Assembly: GCA_039188505.1 (NCBI GenBank)
Contig: JBCCZC010000092.1
Location: 1-15,764, forward strand
Length of the DNA: 15,764 nucleotides
Source: JBCCZC01 sp039188505
GTDB lineage: Bacteria; Pseudomonadota; Gammaproteobacteria; Xanthomonadales; SZUA-38
Direction: 5' to 3'
The position numbers and the translations under genes were made by a program. Positions within the stretch are counted from its first letter, which is position 1. Each line of letters starts with the position of its first letter. Below the pieces are notes generated by a model. The model worked only from the letters and a program-made list of their open reading frames with translations, was not told the DNA's origin and searched no databases. Positions 1-7,640 of this stretch are shown here, in pieces.

Positions 1-115
1 CCTCGCCGACGGCGATCTCGACGCGCTGCGGCGTCTGGATCACCCGCTCGCGCTTGAACAGGCCCTGGGCATCGATCGACTCGAGTTCGTCGCGGTAGCG
101 CGCCACGTTTGCCAT
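1..115 (-). CDS. kbl: Glycine C-acetyltransferase (2-amino-3-ketobutyrate CoA ligase), N-terminal fragment
   Basis: This is the first 38 residues of a gene that runs off the left edge of the window. Kbl is a PLP-dependent cytoplasmic enzyme that cleaves 2-amino-3-ketobutyrate with CoA into glycine and acetyl-CoA, the second step of threonine catabolism. The fragment starts MANVARYRDELESIDAQGLF and continues with KRERVIQTPQ. It resembles the Kbl N-terminus (helix, then a GLFK-E-R-I motif). The identity is strengthened by tdh immediately upstream, 16 bases away on the same strand. The start is an ATG preceded by a strong AAGGAG Shine-Dalgarno. The catalytic lysine and PLP site lie outside the window, so the call rests on a short match plus context. 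Confidence 0.85.
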   Translation of the reverse strand, partial: MANVARYRDELESIDAQGLFKRERVIQTPQRVEIAVGE

Positions 116-120
116 GGTGT

Positions 121-126
121 CTCCTT
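121..126 (-). promoter_or_regulatory. Shine-Dalgarno of kbl
   Basis: Read on the minus strand this is AAGGAG, five bases before the kbl ATG. It is the strongest ribosome binding site on this side of the window and fixes the kbl start within the 16-base tdh-kbl gap. Confidence 0.75.
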
Positions 127-131
127 AGGGT

Positions 132-1166
132 TCAGGTCCAGCTGCAGACGACCTTGCCGCACTGGCCCGAGCGCATGAGCTCGAAGCCGTCCTGGAAGTC
201 GTCGATGGAAATCTGGTGGGTCAGGACGCGGTGCAGCGGGAAGCCCGTCAGCAGCATCTGGGTCATCTTGTACCAGGTCTCGTACATGAGGCGTCCGTAG
301 ATGCCGTGGAGCTCGAGACCCTTGAAGATCACCTCGTCCCAGTTGATCTGCGCGTCGGGCGGCAGGATGCCGAGGAGGGCGATCTTGCCCGAGGGATACA
401 TGTGCTCGAGCATGTCTTCGAAGGCCTTCGTATTGCCGGACATCTCGAGGCCCACGTCGAACCCCTCGAGGCCGAGCTGGCCCGTCACCTCGTGGATCGA
501 CTCGTTCATGACGTTGATCGTCCGCGTGGCGCCCATCTCCTCGGCGAGCCGGAGCCGATAGTCGTTCACGTCGGTGACGACGACATGGCGCGCGCCGACG
601 TGGCGGCAGATGCCCGCGGCAATGATGCCGATGGGGCCGGCCCCGGTAATGAGCACATCCTCGCCGATGAGGTCGAACTTCAGCGCGCAGTGGGCCGCGT
701 TGCCGAAAGGATCGAAGAAGGCGGCGAGCTCGGAAGCGATCGCGTCGGGAATCGACCAGAGATTCGTGGCGGGCACGACGATGTACTCGGCGAAGGCGCC
801 GTTGCGATTGACGCCGATACCGACCGTGTTGACGCACAGATGCGCCCGGCCGCGCTTGCAGTTCCGACAGACGCCGCAGGCGATGTGGCCCTCCGCGGAG
901 ACCCGCTGTCCGACCTCGTAGCCCCGCACGCCGGCGCCGATCGACTCGATATGGCCGACGAACTCGTGGCCGATCACCAGCCCGGGCTTGATGGTCCGCT
1001 GGGACCACTCGTCCCAGAGGAAGATGTGGAGATCGGTGCCGCAGATCGCGGTCTTCTCGAGCCGGATGCGGACCTCGCCGGGACCGGCCTCGGGGATTGG
1101 CACTTCCTCCATCCACATGCCGGGTTCGGCATGACGCTTCACGAGCGCGCGCATCGTCGCGGCCAT
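132..1166 (-). CDS. tdh: L-threonine 3-dehydrogenase
   Basis: Tdh is a zinc- and NAD-dependent cytoplasmic enzyme that oxidises L-threonine to 2-amino-3-ketobutyrate, which Kbl then cleaves. The 344 residues match the family length (E. coli 341) and can be aligned by eye along the whole chain. The catalytic zinc region is TAICGTD (Cys42) with GHEFVG (His67, Glu68). The structural zinc cysteines are Cys97, 100, 103 and 111. The nucleotide-binding GAGPIG is at 175-180, followed by the acidic Asp199. The family C-terminus SIDDFQ-GF..MRSGQ-GKV is present. The reading frame stays open further upstream, but similarity begins here and an AGGA sits six bases before this ATG; an ATG four codons later is an alternative. 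The order tdh-kbl is the reverse of the E. coli kbl-tdh operon. Confidence 0.96.
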   Translation of the reverse strand: MAATMRALVKRHAEPGMWMEEVPIPEAGPGEVRIRLEKTAICGTDLHIFLWDEWSQRTIKPGLVIGHEFVGHIESIGAGVRGYEVGQRVSAEGHIACGVCRNCKRGRAHLCVNTVGIGVNRNGAFAEYIVVPATNLWSIPDAIASELAAFFDPFGNAAHCALKFDLIGEDVLITGAGPIGIIAAGICRHVGARHVVVTDVNDYRLRLAEEMGATRTINVMNESIHEVTGQLGLEGFDVGLEMSGNTKAFEDMLEHMYPSGKIALLGILPPDAQINWDEVIFKGLELHGIYGRLMYETWYKMTQMLLTGFPLHRVLTHQISIDDFQDGFELMRSGQCGKVVCSWT

Positions 1167-1197
1167 GGTAGTTCCTGCCCCTTGCGGTGAGGAGGCG

Positions 1198-1203
1198 ATT
1201 ATA
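1198..1203 (-). promoter_or_regulatory. Promoter -10 element for tdh-kbl
   Basis: The minus strand reads a perfect TATAAT here, 31 bases before the tdh ATG, in the 61-base gap after the mscS-family stop. No good -35 hexamer is visible at 16-18 bases (the sequence there is GC-rich). Transcription would begin near 1190 with a short leader of about 24 bases. The perfect hexamer in GC-rich DNA and its position make it credible; promoter function is inferred. Confidence 0.5.
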
Positions 1204-1227
1204 GATCGGATTCGAGGGCTCGGGGCT

Positions 1228-2781
1228 TCAGTTGCCCGGTCGCTGGAGCAGCTCGGGGCGGGCCAGTGCGGCACCGCTTTCGTAGACGATGGCCAGGATG
1301 GCAAGGTTGATCTCGTGGGCCGATTGGAGATAGGCATCCATTTCAACCGTATCGATGTTGCACTGGACCCGGAGCTCCGGCCCGTATTCGCCGAATTGCC
1401 TCAGATGGACGCGCTGCAGGCCTTCGAGGACGTCCACTCTCTCGGTCAGCAGCCGCTCGATGGCGGCAACGATCGCCTCGATGGACGGGGCGTCCGTGTC
1501 GGCCCGCAGTCTGATGACCTCATCGAAGAGGATGCGCGCGCGAGCGGAAATGTTCTCCAGGTCGTCATAGGCCAGCCTCGAATTGGGAACCGAGAGGACC
1601 GTGTTCGCAACCGTGCGGATGCGCGTGGTGCGTAAGCCGATTTCCTCGACACGCCCCAGTACGCCCGCATAGCGGATCGTCTGCCCCGTTTCGACGGGGC
1701 GCTGGGAGTAGAGCGAGACCGCGCCGAGAAGATCCTCGATCGGCTTCTGCATCGCCAGCGCCAGCGCGACGCCGCCGATACCGAGGCCGGCAAGCAGCGC
1801 CGTGATGTCGACACCGATCCCATCGAGCCAGTAGAGGGTCGCGCCCACCACGGTCAGGAGCTTGAGCGCCCGCGCGATCGGGCGTCCGAGGATGGCGGCA
1901 TCGGCCCGTCCCTCGGCCTCGAACCGCAGCCGCCGCCAGACGCGGATCAGCTCGATGAGCCCGAACAGCACCCAGACGATGAGAATTGTCCGCAGCGTTT
2001 CGGTCCGGGCGATCTGCTGGCCGGTCAGGCCGAGGCCCAGGCGCGCCATGCAGAAGCCGAAGGTTTCGTTGACGAGCAACGCCAGCACCGGCCGGCAGAG
2101 GAAGCGGCGAAGCGCGGGGCGCAGTTCGCTGTCGCTTGCCGTCGCCGCGCGCGCCAGGGCGGCCAGGAGCGCCCACGCCAGCGGCAGGAGCAGCAGTGTC
2201 AGCGTCAGGGACAGGACCCACTTCCAGACCGCGACGCCCAGCAGCCTCCCATCGAGCGGGAAGCCGTCGCGGAAGGATTCGACCCAGCCGGGGTAGCGGT
2301 AAAGCTCGTACAGCTCCGGGATCCGGGCAACCGATCGGTTCGAGATCTTCCAGATGAAGCCATCGACGCCCGCATCGGCCGGCACGCGCTGCAGCCATAG
2401 CTCCACGGGGCCGGCCGGAGTCTGGAGGACTGCGCCGAGGTCCCGGTAGGCGGGCAGGCCGTCGGCAGGCGCGCCGGCGGGGCTGTCGCTCAGGGACTCG
2501 GGATCCAGCCGCAGGTTACGTTCGACGATGAACTCGAGCTGCTCCGCGAGCCGCTCCCCTGGCAAGGCGGCGGCATCGGCCGGCAGGTTGCGAAGGTCCA
2601 GGTATCGCGCGGCGGCTTCGTAGTCGTCCCGGTCCGCGGCCGCAAGGAAGCCGAGCGCGGTGCCTCGAGGGGTTTCGCGCCCGAACTCGTCGCCGACCGG
2701 CACATCGTCTTGCTGGGCAAGACCCGGATGCGTCAGCAGGAGGCCGAGAAGGGCGAGGAGCACATGGGTCAAGGCGCGCAT
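1228..2781 (-). CDS. MscS-family mechanosensitive ion channel with periplasmic N-terminal domain
   Basis: This is a predicted inner-membrane channel of the small-conductance mechanosensitive type, which releases solutes when membrane tension rises. The 517 residues begin with a signal peptide (about 1-22, ending near GLAQ). A soluble, presumably periplasmic region follows (23-178), with a TPRGTALGFLAAADRDDYEA segment. Hydrophobic segments lie at about 180-207, 262-280 and 305-358. The last contains the glycine/alanine-rich pore helix (AGLGIGGVALALAMQKPIED, 331-350), the hallmark of MscS TM3. The beta domain follows (RPVETGQTI, then SVPNS at 397-401), then the cytoplasmic C-terminal domain. 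It is much longer than E. coli MscS (286 aa) because of the N-terminal region. It lies 38 bases after the amidase gene and may be co-transcribed with it. No strong Shine-Dalgarno is visible. The exact subfamily and ion preference cannot be told. Confidence 0.9.
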   Translation of the reverse strand: MRALTHVLLALLGLLLTHPGLAQQDDVPVGDEFGRETPRGTALGFLAAADRDDYEAAARYLDLRNLPADAAALPGERLAEQLEFIVERNLRLDPESLSDSPAGAPADGLPAYRDLGAVLQTPAGPVELWLQRVPADAGVDGFIWKISNRSVARIPELYELYRYPGWVESFRDGFPLDGRLLGVAVWKWVLSLTLTLLLLPLAWALLAALARAATASDSELRPALRRFLCRPVLALLVNETFGFCMARLGLGLTGQQIARTETLRTILIVWVLFGLIELIRVWRRLRFEAEGRADAAILGRPIARALKLLTVVGATLYWLDGIGVDITALLAGLGIGGVALALAMQKPIEDLLGAVSLYSQRPVETGQTIRYAGVLGRVEEIGLRTTRIRTVANTVLSVPNSRLAYDDLENISARARILFDEVIRLRADTDAPSIEAIVAAIERLLTERVDVLEGLQRVHLRQFGEYGPELRVQCNIDTVEMDAYLQSAHEINLAILAIVYESGAALARPELLQRPGN

Positions 2782-2819
2782 GCTGCAATCGTTCCGCCCG
2801 GCTGCCGCGCGGTCAGCCC

Positions 2820-4136
2820 CTAACCCGCGGGAATCGTGAGGACGTCGCCGGCCCGGACAAGGTCGCCGTCGATGCTGTTTGCCGCGCGCAAGCGGGCCAG
2901 CGTAACGCGGTGCCGGGCGGCAATCCCGCTGAGGGTCTCGCCGCGCGAGACGATATGCTGATTACGCTCGACGCCGTGCTTCGCCACGTAGGTTCCGGGC
3001 GGGGACGACTCGGCGAAGTAGTCGACGACACCGTCGGCAATCGCCTGGGCGACGAGCTTCTGGAATCGCCGGGTCTTGAGGCGCTTCTCTTCCTCCGGAT
3101 TCGTGATGAACGCGGTCTCAACCAGCATCGACGGGATGTCCGGCGAGGTGAGAACGGCGAAGCTCGCGGCTTCGACGCGCTTCTTGTGGGTGTTGCCGAT
3201 CCGGGAGATTGACTTGAAGACCGCGTCAGCGGCCTCGTAGCTGGCGTCCTTCACGGCCGACTGCGACAGGTCGAGCAACACCGCGGCCAGCATGTCGTCC
3301 TTGTCGTCGAGTTTCACACCGCCGACCAGGTCGGAACGGTTTTCCCGGTCGGCGAGCCATTTCGCGGCTTCGCTCGTCGCACGCCGGTTCGACAGGACGA
3401 AAACCGAGGAACCGCGGGCCCGGCGATCGTAGAAGCCGTCGGCATGCACCGAGATGAACAGGTCCGCGCCGAACTGTCGCGCCTTCTCGTGGCGGTCGAA
3501 ATGCGGGATGTAGTAGTCGCCCGTCCGCACGAGTTCGCCCCGAAAGCCGGGGAGGGCGTCGAGCATGACGTCGAGGTCCTTCGAGACCGCGAGCACCACG
3601 TCTTTTTCGTAGGTCCCCGAGGGGCCGATCGCACCGGGGTCCTCACCACCGTGCCCCGCATCGATGGCGATGACGATATCGCGATCCTGGGCCTGCACTT
3701 CGGACGCCTGCTTGGTCGGCGCCGGCGCGGCCGTTCCCTGCGGGTGGAGGTCGATGACCAGCCGATGGCCGTACGGCTCGACCGGGGGCAGCAGAAAACT
3801 CTTGGGGCGGGTGGTCGCCTTCAGATCGAAGACGACGCGGAGGCCATCCCCATTGCGCTTGCCGGTCCGCACGCCGGCGATGAGCTTGCCGTCACTGGCC
3901 GGGGGAGCGATGCCCTCCGGGAGCACGACGTCTTCGATGTCGACCACCACACGATCGGGATTTCGGAGCGTGAAGACGCGATAGTCGACGGGTCCGTCGA
4001 GGTCGAGAACCGCGCGGGTCTTGTCCGGCCCTTCCCAGACGCGGAGGCCATCGATATCGACGGCGGCCGCGTGCGTGCAGCCCAGCGCCAGGGCAACGAC
4101 GGTCAGCCTGAGCAACCACTCTTTTTTGCTGGCCAT
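2820..4136 (-). CDS. amiB: N-acetylmuramoyl-L-alanine amidase, AmiB-like, with C-terminal LysM
   Basis: This periplasmic zinc amidase removes stem peptides from peptidoglycan glycan strands, typically during daughter-cell separation. There are 438 residues from the ATG. A signal peptide ends near AAA (about 25), though a cysteine in ALGC leaves a lipoprotein possibility. An AMIN domain (about 28-130) should direct it to the septum or wall. The Amidase_3 domain (about 152-372) carries the zinc/catalytic residues His162 (DAGHGGEDPGA), Glu177 (YEKD), His231 (SVHAD) and Glu340 (VETAF). The helical insert with ENRSDLVGG and DLSQS corresponds to the autoinhibitory segment of EnvC/NlpD-type controlled amidases. 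A LysM module (about 392-436) ends the protein. A TTG lies one codon upstream, but the ATG with GAGGGG before it is preferred. Order nnr-tsaE-amiB is as in E. coli. The B label rests on LysM and synteny. Confidence 0.93.
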   Translation of the reverse strand: MASKKEWLLRLTVVALALGCTHAAAVDIDGLRVWEGPDKTRAVLDLDGPVDYRVFTLRNPDRVVVDIEDVVLPEGIAPPASDGKLIAGVRTGKRNGDGLRVVFDLKATTRPKSFLLPPVEPYGHRLVIDLHPQGTAAPAPTKQASEVQAQDRDIVIAIDAGHGGEDPGAIGPSGTYEKDVVLAVSKDLDVMLDALPGFRGELVRTGDYYIPHFDRHEKARQFGADLFISVHADGFYDRRARGSSVFVLSNRRATSEAAKWLADRENRSDLVGGVKLDDKDDMLAAVLLDLSQSAVKDASYEAADAVFKSISRIGNTHKKRVEAASFAVLTSPDIPSMLVETAFITNPEEEKRLKTRRFQKLVAQAIADGVVDYFAESSPPGTYVAKHGVERNQHIVSRGETLSGIAARHRVTLARLRAANSIDGDLVRAGDVLTIPAG

Positions 4137-4180
4137 CAACCCCTCGATCCCGAGCCCCGGGCGCGTTCGTCCAGTACAAA

Positions 4181-4209
4181 TGATTAACCGATTAGACCGG
4201 ATTTTTCAA
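4181..4209 (-). promoter_or_regulatory. Possible promoter for the amidase gene
   Basis: In the AT-rich gap between tsaE and the amidase gene the minus strand has TTGAAA (4204-4209), a 17-base spacer and TAATCA (4181-4186). The -35 is good and the -10 is poor. Transcription would begin near 4174, about 38 bases before the ATG. It could give the amidase expression independent of nnr-tsaE. Weak evidence. Confidence 0.25.
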
Positions 4210-4235
4210 CAGTTTTAGCGGGAATCGCTCTTAAC

Positions 4236-4697
4236 TTATTGATTAATAGAGCGAAAAACTGCGTCGCCTGCTGCGGTGAGGGCCTGGAGCGTCACGACAC
4301 GCCGGGCCGGGTCGGGCGCGTGGGCCAGAGCGATCCGGAGGTCGGCTGCCGGCGTCATCCCACCGCCGCGGTTCGGCCACTCGATGAGCAGGGTTGTCTG
4401 CGCTCCGTCGAGGTCCCGGATCCCGAGGAATTCCAGCTCTTCGGGATCCTCGAGGCGATAGAGATCGAGGTGCGAGAGCCGCAGACCGGCGATCTCGTAG
4501 TGCTCGACGAGGCCGTAAGTCGGCGACTTCACCGCGCCGCCGTGGCCCAGGGAACGGAGTAGAGCGCGAACAAAGGTCGTCTTGCCGGCACCGAGGTCGC
4601 CGTCGAGATGGATCACGAGGCCATGGGGAGGCAGGGCGGCAGCGACCGCCGCCGCGAGGGCCGTGAGCGCCGCCTCGTCGAGGGTGCGGGGCTTCAC
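4236..4697 (-). CDS. tsaE: tRNA t6A37 threonylcarbamoyladenosine synthesis ATPase TsaE
   Basis: TsaE is the small ATPase that works with TsaB and TsaD to put threonylcarbamoyl on A37 of ANN-decoding tRNAs; it acts in the cytoplasm. The 153 residues equal the E. coli length. Visible motifs are the Walker A GDLGAGKTT (33-41), the switch-like SPTY (58-61), HLDLYRL (76-82) and the Walker-B-like IEWP (105-108). The start is a GTG whose last two bases lie in the TGA stop of nnr (GTGA, 4-base overlap), which indicates translational coupling. The frame is open further upstream, but that part is antiparallel-free shadow within nnr and has no family similarity. The C-terminal codons are unusually AT-rich for this window. 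Confidence 0.95.
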   Translation of the reverse strand: MKPRTLDEAALTALAAAVAAALPPHGLVIHLDGDLGAGKTTFVRALLRSLGHGGAVKSPTYGLVEHYEIAGLRLSHLDLYRLEDPEELEFLGIRDLDGAQTTLLIEWPNRGGGMTPAADLRIALAHAPDPARRVVTLQALTAAGDAVFRSINQ

Positions 4698-6196
4698 GCG
4701 CCGGGATTGACGACGGCGCGTAGCTCGCCGATCACGTCGGTGGCAATGAGGCCGCGCTCCCCGGCACCTGCCGCGCGATCTCCCGCCGCCGCGTGGACGC
4801 AGGCGCCGACCGCAGCGGCCTCTTCCGCGGTCAGGCCCTGGGCGATCAGGGCCGCGATCACGCCGGTCAGTACGTCGCCCATGCCGGCCGTGGCCATGCC
4901 CGGGTTGCCGCCCTGGCAGACCGCCGTCCAATGTTCCGCAGCGATGATCGTGCCGCTGCCCTTGAGGACGCACGTGCCGCCGTAGCGCGCCTGGATCTCC
5001 CGGGCCGCGCCGAAGCGATCGACCTGGATGTCCACGGTCTCCCGGTCGAGGAGCCGCGCGGCCTCGCCGGGATGGGGCGTGAGGACCCAGTCATCGCGCC
5101 GCCGAGGGCGCGCGGCCAGCCAGTTGAGGCCATCGGCATCGACGACGCAGGGGAGGTCGCTGGCCATACCCGCCTCGAAGACGGCCTCCGACCAGTCGGA
5201 CTGGCCCAGCCCGGGTCCAAGGGCCAGCACGCTGGCCCAGTCGAGGACCGCGGCCACGGCCCGGGCGTCGGCGACGGCCGCCGCCATGAGCGGCGGGCAG
5301 GAGAGCGGTATGAGCGAGGCGTGGTCGGGATGGGTGGCGACCCGGGTCATCCCGGCGCCGGTGCGCAGCGAGGCTTCGCCGGCCAGCTGGACGGCGCCCG
5401 GCATGCCGCGATCGCCCCCGACGACGGCGACGAAACCGAAGCTGCCCTTGTGCGTATCCGGCGCGCGAGCGGGGAGATAGCTCGCTGGCGTGCGCTGGTC
5501 AAGTAGCCACGCGCTCGGGGCCACGTCCCCATAGATCTTGCGCGGCACGCCAAGCGGATCAAAAACAAGCTCGCCAGTACACGCCCGACCCTGGCCCGTG
5601 AAAAGCCCCTGCTTGCCGCCGATGAACGTAACGGTCATCACGGCACGCACCGCGTTGCCGAGAATTCCGCCTGAATCCGCAGCGAGACCGCTCGGGATGT
5701 CGATCGCGACCACCGGGCGGCCGCTGGCGTTGATGGCGGCGATCGCCGCCGCGAAGGCGCCTTCGACGGGGCGGTCGAGGCCGGTTCCCAGCAGCGCGTC
5801 GATAACCAGCTCGGCGTCGGGCGGCTCGCCCGTCCAGGGCGTCGTGCTCCCGTCGCCGTCCCGGAATGCCGCGAAGGCGGTGGCCGCGTCACCGCGCAGC
5901 CGCTCGGGGTCCACCAGCGCGGTCACCACGGTGTCGATGCCGTGCTCACGCGCGAGCCGGGCGATGACGTAGCCATCGCCGGCGTTGTTGCCGGCGCCGC
6001 AGTAGATCTGCCAGCGCCTGGCTTCCGGCCAGCGGGCGCGGGCCGAAAGGAACGCTCGCTCGCCGGCACGCGACATCAGGAGGTAGCCGGGTATCCCGTG
6101 GCCCTCGATCGCTGCCTGGTCGAGGGCGCGCGTACCGGCCGCCGTGTAGAGCGGAGTGGCGCCGTGCAGCGGCGGTCCTGCGGGGACGACATTCAT
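4694..6196 (-). CDS. nnr: Bifunctional NAD(P)H-hydrate epimerase / ADP-dependent (S)-NAD(P)H-hydrate dehydratase
   Basis: Nnr repairs damaged NADH and NADPH. The N-terminal domain interconverts R- and S-hydrates, and the C-terminal domain dehydrates the S form using ADP. The 500 residues fit the fused bacterial form (E. coli about 515). The YjeF_N domain (about 15-220) has GNNAGDG (69-75) and Asp133 in VIDALLGTG. The ribokinase-like dehydratase domain (about 245-495) has KGSFG (250-254), GPGLG (327-331), LTPHPGE (372-378) and NPGMATAGMGDVLTG (431-445), with the catalytic Asp441. The start is the ATG of MNVVPAG. A longer open frame upstream runs antisense through queG and is rejected. The stop overlaps the tsaE start by 4 bases, and the start is 26 bases from the divergent queG start. 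Confidence 0.95.
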   Translation of the reverse strand: MNVVPAGPPLHGATPLYTAAGTRALDQAAIEGHGIPGYLLMSRAGERAFLSARARWPEARRWQIYCGAGNNAGDGYVIARLAREHGIDTVVTALVDPERLRGDAATAFAAFRDGDGSTTPWTGEPPDAELVIDALLGTGLDRPVEGAFAAAIAAINASGRPVVAIDIPSGLAADSGGILGNAVRAVMTVTFIGGKQGLFTGQGRACTGELVFDPLGVPRKIYGDVAPSAWLLDQRTPASYLPARAPDTHKGSFGFVAVVGGDRGMPGAVQLAGEASLRTGAGMTRVATHPDHASLIPLSCPPLMAAAVADARAVAAVLDWASVLALGPGLGQSDWSEAVFEAGMASDLPCVVDADGLNWLAARPRRRDDWVLTPHPGEAARLLDRETVDIQVDRFGAAREIQARYGGTCVLKGSGTIIAAEHWTAVCQGGNPGMATAGMGDVLTGVIAALIAQGLTAEEAAAVGACVHAAAGDRAAGAGERGLIATDVIGELRAVVNPGA

Positions 6197-6214
6197 CGCT
6201 TCATGGTACAGAAT
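6186..6214 (+). promoter_or_regulatory. Possible promoter giving a leaderless queG transcript
   Basis: The plus strand has ACGACA (6186-6191, 4 of 6 matches to TTGACA), a 17-base spacer and CAGAAT (6209-6214, 4 of 6 matches to TATAAT). Transcription would start at about 6221-6223, that is at or just before the queG ATG. No Shine-Dalgarno precedes that ATG, which fits a leaderless message. The element overlaps the first codons of nnr on the other strand. Inference from weak matches. Confidence 0.3.
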
Positions 6215-6222
6215 CCCTGGCC

Positions 6223-7326
6223 ATGACGCCGCCAGAAGACAGGCCCGCAACGGGGACTTCGACGCTCTCGGAGGCCGCTCTGCATGCGCTCGCGGACCGG
6301 GTTCGGACGTGGACCCGGGAGCTTGGTTTTCAGGCCTGCGGCATCGCTGACGTGGCGCTCGGGGACCACGAGGCGCACCTGGAGCGTTGGCTGGCCGACG
6401 GCTTTCACGGCGAGATGGATTACATGGCTCGGCACGGCAGGCGGCGCAGCCGACCCGCCGAGCTCGTACCCGGCACCGTCCGGGTGATCTCCGTGCGGAT
6501 GGACTACGATCCACCGGGCGCGGCCGATCCGGTCGCGCTGCTCGACCAGCCCGAGCGCGGCTTCGTCTCCCGCTATGCGCTCGGGCGCGACTATCACAAG
6601 GTGCTTCGGCGGCGTCTGCAGCGGCTCGCGGACCGGATCCAGGAGGCGATCGGACCCTTCGGCTACCGCGCCTTCGTCGACAGCGCGCCGGTGCTCGAGA
6701 AGGCGATCGCGGAGAAGGCCGGGCTCGGCTGGATCGGGAAACACTCGAACGTGCTCCACCAGGACGCGGGTTCCTGGTTCTTCCTCGGTGAGCTCTTCAC
6801 CGATCTGCCGCTCCCCGTAGACGTCCCCGCCACGGCCCACTGCGGCACCTGCGTGCGCTGCATTGACGTATGCCCCACGCAGGCGATCGTGGCGCCGTTT
6901 CGGGTTGACGCGCGGCGCTGCGTCTCCTATCTGACCATCGAACTTCGCGGCTCGATTCCCGAGGAGCTGCGCCCGCTCATGGGCAATCGGATCTACGGCT
7001 GCGACGACTGCCAGCTCTTCTGCCCCTGGAATAAGTTCGCCACGCCGACGCCGGAGAGCGACTTCCTGCCCCGGCATGGCCTCGACGCACCGGAGCTGGT
7101 CCTGTTGTTCTCCTGGACCGAGCAGGAGTTTCTCGACCGGACCGCCGGTTCGCCGATCCGCCGGATCGGCTACGCCTGCTGGCTGCGGAATATCGCTGTC
7201 GCCCTCGGCAACGGTCCCGCGAGCGATTGCGCGATCGCGGCGCTCCGGTCGCGCAGCGACGACCCCTCGGCGCTGGTCCGCGAGCACGTCGCCTGGGCCC
7301 TCGCGGAGCTCGAGAAGCGGAGCTAG
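6223..7326 (+). CDS. queG: Epoxyqueuosine reductase QueG
   Basis: QueG is a cobalamin- and iron-sulfur-dependent enzyme that reduces epoxyqueuosine to queuosine at tRNA position 34 (GUN anticodons). The 367 residues are near the E. coli length (379). The N-terminal cobalamin-binding region includes the conserved Asp153 in FVDSAPVLEK, followed by the GWIGKH motif (169-174). Two 4Fe-4S clusters can be assigned by analogy with the family. The ferredoxin-type motif supplies Cys207, 210, 213 and 217 (CGTC-RC-DVCPT), completed by Cys233, Cys260, Cys263 and Cys267 (GCDDCQLFCPWN). The SPIRRIGY segment (310-317) and C-terminal HEAT-like helices also match. The start ATG has no Shine-Dalgarno. The gene is divergent from nnr, as in E. 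coli. Confidence 0.96.
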   Translation: MTPPEDRPATGTSTLSEAALHALADRVRTWTRELGFQACGIADVALGDHEAHLERWLADGFHGEMDYMARHGRRRSRPAELVPGTVRVISVRMDYDPPGAADPVALLDQPERGFVSRYALGRDYHKVLRRRLQRLADRIQEAIGPFGYRAFVDSAPVLEKAIAEKAGLGWIGKHSNVLHQDAGSWFFLGELFTDLPLPVDVPATAHCGTCVRCIDVCPTQAIVAPFRVDARRCVSYLTIELRGSIPEELRPLMGNRIYGCDDCQLFCPWNKFATPTPESDFLPRHGLDAPELVLLFSWTEQEFLDRTAGSPIRRIGYACWLRNIAVALGNGPASDCAIAALRSRSDDPSALVREHVAWALAELEKRS

Positions 7327-7382
7327 TTCTCGCCTCGTTGCCGTTGCCTACCGTGCCGGCGTCCAGCGCGCACGCGGACGCG

Positions 7383-7640
7383 CTAATCCTCCGGCGCCGT
7401 ACCCCAATTGCCCCAGTCCCGGTAGAGGCCGATGATGCTGATCACCAGCCAGGCCGCCTCGATGATGAAGGCGGGCAGATTGAAGTCCACCACGAGCGAG
7501 ACCAGGACCGCCGCGGCCCCGAGTCCATTCAGGACCGAGTACATCGGCTGGTAGGACCGCATGTGGCCGAGCTGCAGGGCGAGGTAGGTGCCGAGGATCA
7601 GCAGCACGCCCACGCTGCCGATGATGTTGTGCCAGCTCAT
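7383..7640 (-). CDS. Small three-helix membrane protein, CBU_0592 type
   Basis: This is an 85-residue integral membrane protein of unknown function. Three hydrophobic segments lie at about 5-23, 35-52 and 56-74. From memory the pattern (LGTYLALQLG, then Y..LNGLGAAAVLVSLVVDFN, then P.FIIEAAWLVISIIGL) matches the small family named after Coxiella CBU_0592; a profile search would settle this. The ATG overlaps the TGA of the TrpF-like gene by 4 bases (ATGA), so the two are probably translationally coupled. The C-terminus is short and polar (WGTAPED). It ends the mtfA / TrpF-like chain and faces the end of queG across 56 bases. Confidence 0.8.
   Translation of the reverse strand: MSWHNIIGSVGVLLILGTYLALQLGHMRSYQPMYSVLNGLGAAAVLVSLVVDFNLPAFIIEAAWLVISIIGLYRDWGNWGTAPED

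Noticed and set aside
216..1190. A 324-codon plus-strand frame across tdh
   Set aside because: It mirrors tdh, which is recognisable throughout its length; no motif or ribosome site supports the other strand.
4137..4139. TTG one codon before the amidase ATG as the start
   Set aside because: The following ATG is the better codon with adequate Shine-Dalgarno spacing; the difference is one residue.
3444..4187. A 247-codon plus-strand frame across the amidase gene
   Set aside because: The amidase catalytic residues and domains are on the minus strand. The opposite frame is a shadow.
6193..7287. A 364-codon open frame antisense to queG
   Set aside because: QueG motifs and cysteines are clear on the plus strand, and the antisense product has no recognisable motif.
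7359..7381. Inverted repeat GCGTCC / GGACGC between queG and the small membrane gene as a terminator
   Set aside because: The stem is only six bases with an 11-base loop and no T-run. It is expected often by chance in GC-rich DNA.
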